A stretch of DNA of 52,089 bases, taken from assembly GCA_944393385.1 (NCBI GenBank), contig CALYAA010000012.1, positions 1 to 52,089 of the forward strand, in the 5' to 3' direction. Both the position numbers and the translations under genes were made by a program. The notes under the pieces are model-generated. The model worked only from the letters and a program-made list of their open reading frames with translations. It did not search any database and was not told where the DNA came from. Shown here in pieces: positions 16,458 to 25,881 of the stretch (positions are counted from its first letter, which is position 1; the number at the start of each line of letters is the position of its first letter). The stretch is from an uncultured Clostridia bacterium. Lineage in GTDB: Bacteria > Bacillota > Clostridia > TANB77 > CAG-508.

Positions 16458-18884
16458 ATGAATAATAAAAATGAATTAAGCTATAGAGATTTAAAAATGA
16501 TATGTAATAAAGACATGTTCCATTTTGAAACAACTCAAGAATTAGAACCAGTAACAGATGGAATAGGCCAAGAAAGAGGAATAAAAGCATTACAATTTGG
16601 AGTACAAGTTTCTATAAAAGGATATAATATCTATATTGAAGGACCAAGTGGTGTCGGAAAAACAATGTATACAAAAAATTACTTAGACTCAATTGCTCCA
16701 AAGAAAAAAGTACCAAATGATTGGTGTTATATATACAATTTCCAAAATCCAAATGAACCAATAGCAGTATCTTTACCTGCTGGTCAGGGAAAAGAATTTA
16801 AAGAAAGTATGGATGGATTTATAAAAGAAGTAAAAAAAGATATAAAAAAAACATTTAATGCTGATGACTTCGAAAAAGAAAAATCACATATAAGAAAAGA
16901 GTTTGAGACCAAACGAGAAGTTGTTATGGAAAAATTAAGTAAAGATTCTTTAAAAGAAGGATTTCAAGTAAAATCTGCACAAAATGGAATATACATGATG
17001 CCAGTTATAGATGGAAAAATTATACCAGAAGATGAATTTGAAAAATTAGAAGAGCCAATAAAACAACAATTTGAAGAAAAATCAATTATAGTACAACAAT
17101 ATATTATGGATGCTATTGCACAAATTAAGCAAATTGAAAGACAAGCTGATAAAAAGGTTTCAGAGTGGCAATCAAATGTTGCATTTTTAACGGTTAATGC
17201 ACATATTAATTATATAAAAACTAAATATAAAAGAAATAAAAAAATAACACAATTTTTAAATGATGTAAAACAAGATGTATTAAAAAATGTACCATATTTT
17301 TTAGAAGAAGATAAAAATCAACAAAATCAAATACAACAGGGACCAATGCAAAAAAAACCTGATCCATGTTTAAACTATAGAGTAAATTTATTTGTAGATA
17401 ATAGTGAAACACAAGGTGCACCAGTAATTATGGACTCAAATTATTCTTTCCATAACTTATTTGGTAAATTAGAATATGAAAATTATTATGGCTCTATAAA
17501 AACAGATTATACAATGTTAAAGCCGGGATTATTACAAAAAGCAAATGGTGGATATATTATATTTCAAGCTAAAGATTTATTATCTAATGGAATATGTTAT
17601 GAAGAACTAAAAAGAGTTTTAAGAGTAAAAGAACTATCAATAGATAATACAATAGATCAACGTTCTTCAATGGCAATGATTTCTTTAAAACCTGAACCTA
17701 TTCCAATTGATGTAAAAGTAATTTTAATTGGAAGTTCTAATATATATCATACTCTTCTTTCAATGGATAGTGATTTTAGAAGATTATTTAAGATAAAAGT
17801 AGAATTTGAAGAAACAGCACCAGTGAATGAAGAAAATGTAAATAAATTAGCTCAATTTGTACATTCATTCTGTGAGCAAGAAGAACTTCCACATTTAAAT
17901 AGAGATGCTGTGGCAAGATTGGTAGAATATGCATCAAGGATTGCAGGAGATAATAACAAATTATCAACTAAATTTACCGAATTGGGTCAAGTAGTTGGAG
18001 AAGCAGCTGTTTGGGCAAAACTCGCTAAATCAAAAATAGTTACAGAAGATTTTGTAAACAAAGCTTTAGCAGAAAGAGTTGAAAGAATCAAAAAATATGA
18101 TGAAAAATATGTTGAAATGATTAGAGATAATACATTATTAATAAGTACATCAGGTTCACGAGTTGGTGAAATCAATGGACTTACAGTTATGACAATAGGA
18201 GATTATACATTTGGTAAACCTGCAAAAATAACGGTTAATACTTATACTGGTAAGCAAGGAGTTGTTAACATAGAAAGGGAAGTTGAACTTTCTGGCTCTA
18301 CACATGCAAAAGGAGTATATATTTTATCAGGTTATTTGGGAGAATTATTTGCACAAGATATTCCACTTTGTTTAACTGCTAGTATTTGTTTTGAACAGTT
18401 ATATAATGGAGTTGATGGAGACAGTGCTTCAAGTACTGAACTTTATGGATTACTTTCAAGTTTATCTGAAATTCCAATAAAACAATCTATTGCAGTTACT
18501 GGATCTGTAAACCAAAAAGGACAAATTCAACCTATTGGTGGAGTTAATGAAAAAATCGAAGGATATTTCCAAATCTGTAAAATGCGTGGATTAGATGGTT
18601 CTCATGGTGTAATGATACCAGTTCAAAATGTTGAAAACTTACAATTAAAAGACGAAGTAGTTGATGCTGTAAAAAATAAATTATTCCATATATATGCAGT
18701 TTCCACAATTGATGAAGGAATTGAAGTTTTAACAGGGGTTCCAGCAGGTAAAAAAGATAAAAATGGAAATTTCCCAGCAGGTACTGTAAATTATTTAGCT
18801 TATGAAAAACTAAAGAAATATGCAAAAATTTGCCGTGTCAATGGGGACGGAGATTTTGACAACTTTTATGATAAAAATGAATAA
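16458..18884 (+). CDS. Lon-family ATP-dependent protease (LonB-like, AAA_32 type)
   Basis: An 808-residue AAA+ protease. The N-terminal Walker A is EGPSGVGKT (K68). A long helical insertion (about 120-260) is followed by the remaining AAA+ parts, including NGGYIIFQAKDLL. The C-terminal Lon protease domain has nucleophile S656 in DGDSASSTE and catalytic K699 in GGVNEKIEG. Lon-like proteins of this COG1067 type lack the classic LAN domain. The start is ATG behind GGAGG. The last 20 residues (CRVNGDGDFDNF...) are encoded by a copy of the dispersed palindromic repeat, so the gene's 3' end has been rewritten by repeat insertion. The 223 bp before the gene hold only AT-rich DNA. Confidence 0.93.
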   Translation: MNNKNELSYRDLKMICNKDMFHFETTQELEPVTDGIGQERGIKALQFGVQVSIKGYNIYIEGPSGVGKTMYTKNYLDSIAPKKKVPNDWCYIYNFQNPNEPIAVSLPAGQGKEFKESMDGFIKEVKKDIKKTFNADDFEKEKSHIRKEFETKREVVMEKLSKDSLKEGFQVKSAQNGIYMMPVIDGKIIPEDEFEKLEEPIKQQFEEKSIIVQQYIMDAIAQIKQIERQADKKVSEWQSNVAFLTVNAHINYIKTKYKRNKKITQFLNDVKQDVLKNVPYFLEEDKNQQNQIQQGPMQKKPDPCLNYRVNLFVDNSETQGAPVIMDSNYSFHNLFGKLEYENYYGSIKTDYTMLKPGLLQKANGGYIIFQAKDLLSNGICYEELKRVLRVKELSIDNTIDQRSSMAMISLKPEPIPIDVKVILIGSSNIYHTLLSMDSDFRRLFKIKVEFEETAPVNEENVNKLAQFVHSFCEQEELPHLNRDAVARLVEYASRIAGDNNKLSTKFTELGQVVGEAAVWAKLAKSKIVTEDFVNKALAERVERIKKYDEKYVEMIRDNTLLISTSGSRVGEINGLTVMTIGDYTFGKPAKITVNTYTGKQGVVNIEREVELSGSTHAKGVYILSGYLGELFAQDIPLCLTASICFEQLYNGVDGDSASSTELYGLLSSLSEIPIKQSIAVTGSVNQKGQIQPIGGVNEKIEGYFQICKMRGLDGSHGVMIPVQNVENLQLKDEVVDAVKNKLFHIYAVSTIDEGIEVLTGVPAGKKDKNGNFPAGTVNYLAYEKLKKYAKICRVNGDGDFDNFYDKNE
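18836..18861 (+). repeat. Dispersed palindromic repeat, copy 1 (inside the Lon-like gene)
   Basis: TGTCAAT then GGGGACGGAGATTTTGACA, 26 bp with complementary TGTCA/TGACA ends. It is identical to the copies at 44232 and, inverted, 44379. It lies within the coding frame of the protease C-terminus. Confidence 0.85.
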
Positions 18885-18955
18885 ATAATGAATAAATAAT
18901 TATAAGTTCCTATCAAAATAATATGATACAATAGTAAATGTTGTAAAAACGAATG

Positions 18956-18985
18956 GCAGCAGAATATTTAACTCTGCTGTTTTTT
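18956..18985 (+). terminator. Terminator after the Lon-like gene
   Basis: CAGCAGA pairs with TCTGCTG and is followed by TTTTTT. Confidence 0.8.
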
Positions 18986-19064
18986 AATTTATAAAATATT
19001 TACAATATATATAAAAAATGATACAATAATTATGTTCGAAAATGCATTTTTTTAGGAGGGCATT

Positions 19065-19493
19065 ATGATATATACTAATCAAACAAAAAAAGCCATGATT
19101 ATTGCATATAATGCTCATCATGGACAAGTTGATAAATCCGGAGTACCATATATTTATCATCCTATCCATATAGCTGAGCAAATGCAAACTGAAGAAGAAT
19201 GTATAGTTGCACTTCTTCATGATACTGTTGAAGATACTAATATTACTTTTGAAATGTTAGAAAAAGAGTTTTCTAACACTGTAATTGAAGCATTAAAATT
19301 ACTTACACATGATAAATCTGTAGATTACATGGACTATATTAGAAAACTAAAAAGCAATCCTTTAGCAAGAAAAGTAAAATTAGCTGATTTATATCACAAC
19401 AGTGATGTAACGAGAATGGAGAATCCTACTAAAAAGGATATAGAACGCAAAGAAAAATATCATAAAGCAATTTCAATTCTGCTTGAAGAATAG
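19065..19493 (+). CDS. HD-domain phosphohydrolase (RelA/SpoT-hydrolase-like)
   Basis: A 142-residue stand-alone HD domain of the (p)ppGpp-hydrolase type. The metal set is the His in GVPYIYHP, HD in ALLHDTVEDT and the Asp in KLADLYHNSD. No synthetase, TGS or ACT domain is present, so it may be a small alarmone hydrolase or act on another nucleotide. ATG start behind TAGGAGG. It is transcribed alone, between terminators at 18956 and 19502. Confidence 0.87.
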   Translation: MIYTNQTKKAMIIAYNAHHGQVDKSGVPYIYHPIHIAEQMQTEEECIVALLHDTVEDTNITFEMLEKEFSNTVIEALKLLTHDKSVDYMDYIRKLKSNPLARKVKLADLYHNSDVTRMENPTKKDIERKEKYHKAISILLEE

Positions 19494-19501
19494 CCCTAGA
19501 C

Positions 19502-19528
19502 AAGAGAGACTGTAATGGTCTCTCTTTG
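19502..19528 (+). terminator. Terminator after the HD-domain gene
   Basis: A perfect 9-bp stem AAGAGAGAC/GTCTCTCTT with a TGTAATG loop, ending in a short T tract. Confidence 0.75.
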
Positions 19529-19532
19529 TCAG

Positions 19533-19587
19533 TTGACAAAAACATCCGTCCCCATTGACAACCCATTGACAAAATCTCCGTTCCCGT
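19533..19587 (-). repeat. Dispersed palindromic repeat, copy 2 (diverged, plus a partial copy)
   Basis: The inverse of the repeat: TTGACAAAAACATCCGTCCC then CATTGACA (19533-19560), followed by a second partial copy with ATTGACAAAATCTCCGTTCC. It sits between the HD gene terminator and the glycosylase gene. Confidence 0.7.
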
Positions 19588-19634
19588 ATTAAAATTAATA
19601 AGAGCAAATTTAAAAGAGGAGATAGAAAAAGAGA

Positions 19635-20501
19635 ATGAAAGAACAGGAATATAAAATTGAAAATATAGATTCTTTTGAACTAGCAGATATATTTGATTGT
19701 GGACAATGTTTTAGATGGAATAAACAAGATGATGGAAGCTATACAGGAGTATTTAAAAATAATGTAATGAATGTACAAAAAAGTGGAGATACAGTTACAT
19801 TTAAGGGCATATGTGATGGAAATATAGAAGAAATAGTGAGAGATTATTTTGATTTAGATAGAGATTATGATGAAATAAAAGAGCAATTATCAAAGATTGA
19901 TGAAAATGTTAAAACAAGTATAGAATATGGTAAAGGAATACGAATATTGAATCAAGATTTGTGGGAGATGATAATTTCATACATTATTTCTGCAAATAAT
20001 AATATTCCCAGAATAAAAGGAATAATAGAAAGGCTTTCAAAAGCATATGGTAAAGAAATCGACTGGAATGGAGAAAAATATTATTCTTTTCCAACTGCAG
20101 AAGAACTAAAAGATGTAACTGTAGAAGATTTTAGAAAATTAGGAACTGGATTCAGAGATATAAGATTATATGAGACAACACACATGATTTTAGATGGAAA
20201 AGTAAATTTAGTACAGTTACAAAATAATCCTAATACACTTGAAGTACGAGAACAATTATTAAGTTTATCTGGAGTAGGACCAAAAGTTGCAGACTGTATA
20301 TTATTATTTTCTACATTAAAAAGATTTGAGGTATTTCCAATTGATGTATGGGTTAGACGTGTAATGAATGAACTTTATATAAAAAATCCTGATGAAAATA
20401 AAGTAAATAAAAAAGAAATAGAAAAGTTAGCAAAAGAAAAGTTTAGGAATTTGGCAGGAATTGCTCAACAATATCTATTTTACTGGAAAAGAGAAGCTTG
20501 A
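19635..20501 (+). CDS. 8-oxoguanine DNA glycosylase/AP lyase (OGG1 family)
   Basis: A 288-residue base-excision repair enzyme removing oxidised guanine and cutting the abasic site. The N-terminal OGG domain has DCGQCFRW. The helix-hairpin-helix is LSGVGPKVADCIL with catalytic K217, and the conserved catalytic Asp is D237 in FPIDVWVRR. WEMIISYIISANNNI is the typical HhH-GPD entry helix. ATG start behind GAGGAGATAG. Length is normal for bacterial OGG-type enzymes. It lies 72 bp before the U32 gene on the same strand. Confidence 0.92.
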   Translation: MKEQEYKIENIDSFELADIFDCGQCFRWNKQDDGSYTGVFKNNVMNVQKSGDTVTFKGICDGNIEEIVRDYFDLDRDYDEIKEQLSKIDENVKTSIEYGKGIRILNQDLWEMIISYIISANNNIPRIKGIIERLSKAYGKEIDWNGEKYYSFPTAEELKDVTVEDFRKLGTGFRDIRLYETTHMILDGKVNLVQLQNNPNTLEVREQLLSLSGVGPKVADCILLFSTLKRFEVFPIDVWVRRVMNELYIKNPDENKVNKKEIEKLAKEKFRNLAGIAQQYLFYWKREA

Positions 20502-20573
20502 ATGTTGACATAACTCTAATAATGTAGTATATTATTATGAGAAAATTTTTTTATAAAAAGAGAGGAAATAAAA

Positions 20574-21806
20574 GTGAAAGAAATAGAATTATTAGCTCCA
20601 GCAGGGTCTTTCGAAAAAACAAAAATAGCATTTTTATATGGTGCAGATGCTGTATATTGTGGAACAGCATCATTATCATTAAGATCAAGAGCGGAAATTC
20701 AAGATGATGACTTAATAAAAACAATTCAATATGCTCATAGTATAGGAAAAAAAGTATATGTAGCATTAAATATATATGCATGGGATGAAACATATCCTGA
20801 AATAATAGAAATGGCAAAAAAATTAGAAGAAATTATGCCAGACGGAATAATTGCGGCAGATGGAGGAGTAATAGATGTATTAAAACAATATGCTCCAAGT
20901 GTACCAATAAATGTAAGTACACAAGCAAATATAGTAAGTTTACACTCATGTAATTTCTGGTACAAAAATGGTGCCAAAAGAATGATAATGGCAAGAGAGT
21001 TAAACAAAGAACAATTAAAATACATAATGGAAAACAAACCAAAAGACATGGAAATAGAAATATTTGTACATGGCGCAATATGTTTTGCATATTCTGGAAG
21101 ATGTTTTTTAAGTGATTTTTTAGCATGTAGAAGTGCTAATTTAGGAGATTGTGCACAAAGTTGCAGATGGTCATATAATTTATATGCAGAAGAAAAAAAT
21201 AATCCAGGACAATTTATGCCAATTGAAATGGATGAACATGGAACAAGCATATTTTCATCAAAAGATTTATGTTTAATAAAAGAACTTCCAGAAATAATAG
21301 ATATGGGAGTTGATAGTGTAAAAATAGAAGGACGTTTAAAAACAGAATATTATGTAGCAAGTATTGTAAATGTATACAGAAATGCAATTGATGATTATAA
21401 AAAAGATCCTACACATTATAATGTAGATAAATACATGAAAGAAATTGAAAAAATAAAAACAAGAGAATTAACAACATTTTACTTTAATGATAGAAAAAAT
21501 CCAGATATACAAGAATATGATGGTCATCAATATAATGAGTTATACCAATTTGGTGGAAAAGTTGTGGAATATGATGGTCAAAAATCAATTATAGAAGTAA
21601 AGAACAGACTACAAATTGGAGACACAATGGAAATTTTAGTTCCACATCAAATAGAACCAATTGTATTTAAAATTGAAAAATTATGGGACATAGAAACAGA
21701 TAAAGAAATTGATTTTATTAATCCAGGAGTAAAAGGACAACAAGTAAAAATATATCTTCCTATAAAATGTGAGCCAAATTGGATTATTAGGAGAAAAAAG
21801 GGTTGA
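20574..21806 (+). CDS. U32 family peptidase-like protein (tRNA/rRNA hydroxylation type)
   Basis: A 410-residue U32 protein. The N-terminal TIM-barrel-like part begins ELLAPAGSFEKTKIAFLYGADAVYCG. The U32 signature region follows: EIEIFVHGAICFAYSGRC, then CRSANLGDCAQSCRW with clustered Cys that in relatives bind an iron-sulfur cluster. VKIEGRLKTEYYVA is also typical. Relatives (TrhP, RlhA) take part in RNA hydroxylation using prephenate; protease activity is doubtful. GTG start with GAGAGG 8 bp upstream. The next gene is rlmN, another RNA-modifying Fe-S enzyme. Confidence 0.92.
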   Translation: MKEIELLAPAGSFEKTKIAFLYGADAVYCGTASLSLRSRAEIQDDDLIKTIQYAHSIGKKVYVALNIYAWDETYPEIIEMAKKLEEIMPDGIIAADGGVIDVLKQYAPSVPINVSTQANIVSLHSCNFWYKNGAKRMIMARELNKEQLKYIMENKPKDMEIEIFVHGAICFAYSGRCFLSDFLACRSANLGDCAQSCRWSYNLYAEEKNNPGQFMPIEMDEHGTSIFSSKDLCLIKELPEIIDMGVDSVKIEGRLKTEYYVASIVNVYRNAIDDYKKDPTHYNVDKYMKEIEKIKTRELTTFYFNDRKNPDIQEYDGHQYNELYQFGGKVVEYDGQKSIIEVKNRLQIGDTMEILVPHQIEPIVFKIEKLWDIETDKEIDFINPGVKGQQVKIYLPIKCEPNWIIRRKKG

Positions 21807-21861
21807 AAAATAATTACAATTCCAATCAGATTTGTGCCTTAAGGAAGGAATGGGATTAAAA

Positions 21862-22884
21862 ATGAAAAATATAAAAGATTATAATTTAGATAGCCTAAAA
21901 GAAGAATTTGTAAATATGGGAGAAAAGCCTTTTAGAGCAGAACAAGTATTTAAATGGTTATATGAAGAAAAAGTAAAAGAATTTGATGAAATGACAAATT
22001 TATCCTTAGCATTAAGAGAAAAATTAAAAGAAAATTACACAATGTGTAATTTCAACATACTAAAAAAACAAGAATCTTCTGATGGAACAAAAAAATACTT
22101 ATTTGATATATTAGATGGAAATGCAATAGAAACAGTATTAATGAGTTATCATCATGGATACAGTTTATGTGTTTCATCACAAGTTGGATGTAAAATGGGA
22201 TGCAAATTTTGTGCCTCAACAGGAATACAATTCGCAAGAAACTTAACATCTGGTGAAATTGTAGAACAAATTTTAGCAGTAGAACAAGACAATAATATAA
22301 GAATATCAAATATAGTATTTATGGGAATAGGAGAACCCTTAGATAATTATGAGAATGTAGTAAATGCAATAAGAATAATAAACAACCAAAAAGGAATAAA
22401 TATAGGAGCAAGACATATAAGTATTTCCACTAGTGGACTAGTTCCAAAAATATACAAATTGGCAGAAGAAAACATTCAATGTACATTATCAATTTCATTA
22501 CATGCAACAACAAATGAAAAAAGAAGTAGTATGATGCCAGTAAATAATATATATCCAATTGAAGAATTATTAAAAGCATGTAAAGACTATATTAATAAAA
22601 CAAACAGAAGAATTTCTTTCGAATATGCATTAGCAAAAGACAATAATGACAACTTAGAAGATGCTAAAAGGCTAGTTCATTTATTAAAAGGAATGATATG
22701 TCATGTAAACTTAATACCAATTAACAAAATTGAAAATGGAGCATTTACAAAAAGCACAAATGAAAATATAATTAAATTTAGAGACTATTTAAATGACCAT
22801 GGAATTGTTGCAACAATTAGAAGAGAACTAGGCTCAGACATTGATGCAGCATGTGGTCAACTAAGAAGAAAAAATTTAAAATGA
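21862..22884 (+). CDS. rlmN: Dual-specificity 23S rRNA A2503 / tRNA A37 C2-methyltransferase
   Basis: A 340-residue radical-SAM enzyme. The cluster motif is CKMGCKFCAST (CxxxCxxC). The family-specific parts are GEPLDNYENV, HISISTSGLVP, SLHATTNEKR and MMPVN, with the catalytic Cys near the C-terminus in DAACGQLRR. I start at the ATG giving MKNIKDYNLDSLK, matching the family, with GGGA spaced 6 bp upstream; an in-frame ATG four codons earlier overlaps its own ribosome site. It is followed 64 bp later by prpC, the common rlmN-prpC-prkC-rsgA order of Firmicutes. Confidence 0.96.
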   Translation: MKNIKDYNLDSLKEEFVNMGEKPFRAEQVFKWLYEEKVKEFDEMTNLSLALREKLKENYTMCNFNILKKQESSDGTKKYLFDILDGNAIETVLMSYHHGYSLCVSSQVGCKMGCKFCASTGIQFARNLTSGEIVEQILAVEQDNNIRISNIVFMGIGEPLDNYENVVNAIRIINNQKGINIGARHISISTSGLVPKIYKLAEENIQCTLSISLHATTNEKRSSMMPVNNIYPIEELLKACKDYINKTNRRISFEYALAKDNNDNLEDAKRLVHLLKGMICHVNLIPINKIENGAFTKSTNENIIKFRDYLNDHGIVATIRRELGSDIDAACGQLRRKNLK

Positions 22885-22948
22885 AATTATTGAAAAAAAC
22901 TGTAATATATGATATAACAGAAACATAAAGAAAGATATGAGGTGAAAT

Positions 22949-23683
22949 ATGATAATTGCTTATGCAAAGACAGACACAGGAAAAGTAAGAGAAATGAACC
23001 AAGATGCATATTATATATCTGATTCATCAAGTGAAGTAAAATTATATATATTAGCAGATGGAATGGGAGGTTATAAAGGTGGAGAAATTGCAAGTAATTT
23101 AGCAATTAAATGTACAAGAAATTATATAGAAAATAATTTTAAAGACACACCAAAAGATAGAGAAAGCCTTATACAATTAGTAGCAAGTAGTATGGAATAT
23201 GCAAATATGATTGTATATGAAAAGTCAAAAGAAGATAAAGAATTTGAAGGAATGGGTACTACTTTAGAAGTTTGTTTAATATATAATAATAAGATATATA
23301 TTGGACATATAGGAGATAGTCGAATTTATAGAATACGTAAAGATTTTATGCGTAAATTAACAACAGACCACAGCTATGTTCAAAAACTTGTAAAGGATGG
23401 AACAATTACAAAAGAAGAAGCAGAAGTTCATCCTAAGAAAAATATGTTATTAAAAGCACTTGGATGTAATGCTTTTGTTGAACCAGATGTTTCTGTTAAA
23501 GGATTTTTAAAAGATGATATATTACTTATTTCATCAGATGGTCTTACAAATATGGTAAAACAAGAAGATATCTTTCAAATAGCGACAGGGAATATAGAAA
23601 AAGCACCACAAAGGTTAATAGATTTAGCAAATCAACACGGAGGAATGGATAATATAACTGTTATTATTATAAAAAGTATATAA
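22949..23683 (+). CDS. prpC: PP2C-type Ser/Thr protein phosphatase
   Basis: A 244-residue metal-dependent phosphatase that reverses PrkC phosphorylation. The motifs in order are REMNQDAYYI, ILADGMGGYKGGE (metal-binding Asp and DGMGG), GHIGDSRIYR, DHSYVQKLV, LLISSDGLTNMV and GGMDNITVI. ATG start behind AGGTG. The kinase gene follows 41 bp later, so kinase and phosphatase are probably made together. Confidence 0.95.
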   Translation: MIIAYAKTDTGKVREMNQDAYYISDSSSEVKLYILADGMGGYKGGEIASNLAIKCTRNYIENNFKDTPKDRESLIQLVASSMEYANMIVYEKSKEDKEFEGMGTTLEVCLIYNNKIYIGHIGDSRIYRIRKDFMRKLTTDHSYVQKLVKDGTITKEEAEVHPKKNMLLKALGCNAFVEPDVSVKGFLKDDILLISSDGLTNMVKQEDIFQIATGNIEKAPQRLIDLANQHGGMDNITVIIIKSI

Positions 23684-23724
23684 TAAAACAGAAATAAAAA
23701 ATACCTAGGAAGGATTGAAAATAC

Positions 23725-25746
23725 ATGGATTTAAAAGGTAGATTGTTAGGAAATAGATATGAGATTTTAGAAAAAATAGGTAGTGGGGGAATGGCTACAG
23801 TATATAAAGCAAAATGTCATGTACTAAACAGATATGTAGCAATTAAAATACTTAGAGATGAATTTACAACAGATGAAGAATTTGTTAAAAGATTTGAAGT
23901 AGAAGCACAGTCAGCAGCAAGTATTACACACCCAAATATAGTTTCTATTTATGATGTAGGCGTTGATGGAAATTTGCACTATATTGTAATGGAATTAATA
24001 AAAGGAAAAACACTAAAAGATATAATAGTAGAAGAAAGAGGACCACTTCCATGGAAATGGTCAGTAAATATAGCAATACAAATTGCATCAGCATTAGAAA
24101 CTGCACACAAAAATCATATTATACATAGAGATATAAAACCTCATAATATAATAATAACAGAAGATGGAGTAGCAAAAGTAACTGATTTTGGTATTGCAAA
24201 AGCAGTATCAAATTCAACAATCACAGCATTTGGAACAACCATTGGATCTGTACATTATTTTTCGCCAGAACATGCACGTGGAGGATATACTGATGAAAAA
24301 TCTGATATATATTCACTAGGTGTTGTAATGTATGAAATGCTTACAGGAAGAGTACCATTTGATGCAGATACACCTGTTTCTGTAGCATTAAAGCACATGC
24401 AAGAAGAACCAACACCAGCCATAGCAGTAAATCCTGCAGTTCCAATTGCAGTAAATGACATTATTATGAAAGCACTAAAAAAAGATACAAATTTACGTTA
24501 TCAAAGTGCAACAGCAATGTTAATAGATTTAAGAAGGGCATTAAAAGAGCCACAAGGTAATTTTGTTGATAATAACGAATATGTAGATTTTCCTACACAA
24601 AGAATATCTACAGTTTTAGATGAAGATAAAAATCCTAGAGCTACAGATAAAAAGAAAAAACCTAATAAATTTAAAGAATTTATAAAAAAACATAAAGTTT
24701 TATCAACAATTATTGGTCTAATACTATTATTTGTTTTAAGTTTAGGCTTAACAATAGGAATAACAAATGCTACTAGACCTAAAGAAGTAGCAATACCAGA
24801 TTTAGTAGGAAAAACAGTAGATGAAGCAAAACAATTAGTACAGGATAGTAAATTAATATATGTTGAATCAAGTTCTGAATATAATACAACAGTAGAAGCA
24901 GGAAAAATAATTTCACAAGATCCACAATATGTTGAAAATAGAAATGTTAAAGAAAATACAGAAATAAAAGTTGTTGTAAGTTTAGGAACAGAAAAAACAA
25001 CAGTACCAAAGTTTATAGGGCTAACAAAAGAAGAGGCTCAAAACGAAGCTAAAAACAATAAATTAAATCTTGAAATTGTTGAAGAAACAAGTAAAACAGT
25101 TGAAGCTGGAATAATAATTAGTCAAGAAACAGAAGAAGGAACAGAAGTAAATGCTGGAGATACAATAAAAGTTTATGTAAGCATCGGTACAGGAATTAAA
25201 CAAGTAGTAGTAACATCAGTTTATGATAAAGATGAAGCTACAGCAAAGAAAATCCTAGAAGATGCTGGATTAGTAGTAGAAGTAGAATATGAAGAAGATA
25301 CAACCAAAACAAATGGAAATGTATTAAAACAAAGTATTCAATCTGGAGAAACAGTTGATGAAGGAACAACAATTACAATAACAGTAAATAAATTAGCAGA
25401 AACAAAAAATGGAATAATTACAATTAATGTTAAGTCTTTAACAGGATATCAAGATAAAACAACTAAAGAAGAAGAAGTATTAGTATCAGGAAAAACGGAA
25501 AAAGTAGAAACAGTAGTAGATAACACACCTAAAGAAGTATCATTTAGAGTTACAGTAAATGGAGACCAAAAAACGGAAGATGGCGAAAAAGTAAAAGAAA
25601 ACGTAACAAATTATAAAGTAGAAGTTTTTGGAATAGGAAGAATAGAAATAAAAGTTGTAATTAATGGAAAAACCTATGGATCATATTATATGGATTTAAA
25701 TACTACAACAGAAATGACTATTGATGCAAACACAAAAGTGGGATAA
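23725..25746 (+). CDS. prkC: Membrane Ser/Thr kinase with PASTA domains
   Basis: A 673-residue PrkC/Stk-type kinase sensing muropeptide or lipid II. The kinase domain (about 10-270) has GSGGMATVY, AIKIL, the catalytic loop HRDIKPHN, DFGIAK and SPEHARG. A single membrane helix follows (about residues 325-347, IIGLILLFVLSLGLTIG). Three PASTA repeats follow (starts near IPDLVGKTVDEAKQL, VPKFIGLTKEEAQ and TSVYDKDEATAKKIL), then an extra beta-rich C-terminal domain of about 100 residues. The external part is shorter than in kinases with four or more PASTA units. It lies between prpC and rsgA and ends at a terminator. Confidence 0.96.
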   Translation: MDLKGRLLGNRYEILEKIGSGGMATVYKAKCHVLNRYVAIKILRDEFTTDEEFVKRFEVEAQSAASITHPNIVSIYDVGVDGNLHYIVMELIKGKTLKDIIVEERGPLPWKWSVNIAIQIASALETAHKNHIIHRDIKPHNIIITEDGVAKVTDFGIAKAVSNSTITAFGTTIGSVHYFSPEHARGGYTDEKSDIYSLGVVMYEMLTGRVPFDADTPVSVALKHMQEEPTPAIAVNPAVPIAVNDIIMKALKKDTNLRYQSATAMLIDLRRALKEPQGNFVDNNEYVDFPTQRISTVLDEDKNPRATDKKKKPNKFKEFIKKHKVLSTIIGLILLFVLSLGLTIGITNATRPKEVAIPDLVGKTVDEAKQLVQDSKLIYVESSSEYNTTVEAGKIISQDPQYVENRNVKENTEIKVVVSLGTEKTTVPKFIGLTKEEAQNEAKNNKLNLEIVEETSKTVEAGIIISQETEEGTEVNAGDTIKVYVSIGTGIKQVVVTSVYDKDEATAKKILEDAGLVVEVEYEEDTTKTNGNVLKQSIQSGETVDEGTTITITVNKLAETKNGIITINVKSLTGYQDKTTKEEEVLVSGKTEKVETVVDNTPKEVSFRVTVNGDQKTEDGEKVKENVTNYKVEVFGIGRIEIKVVINGKTYGSYYMDLNTTTEMTIDANTKVG

Positions 25747-25756
25747 AAAATAAAAG

Positions 25757-25798
25757 TTAAGTAGGAAAATAATTTATGTTTTTCTGCTTAATTTTTTT
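25757..25798 (+). terminator. Terminator after prkC
   Basis: TTAAGTAG pairs with CTGCTTAA (one G-U pair), extended by AAAA/TTTT, followed by a run of seven T. It separates prkC from rsgA. Confidence 0.7.
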
Positions 25799-25881
25799 AC
25801 AAAAATATTTGAGAAATTCAGAAAACTGTGGTAAAATTAAAAAGATAATTATGGAAAAGGAGAGCAGTAAATCTGTAATAA

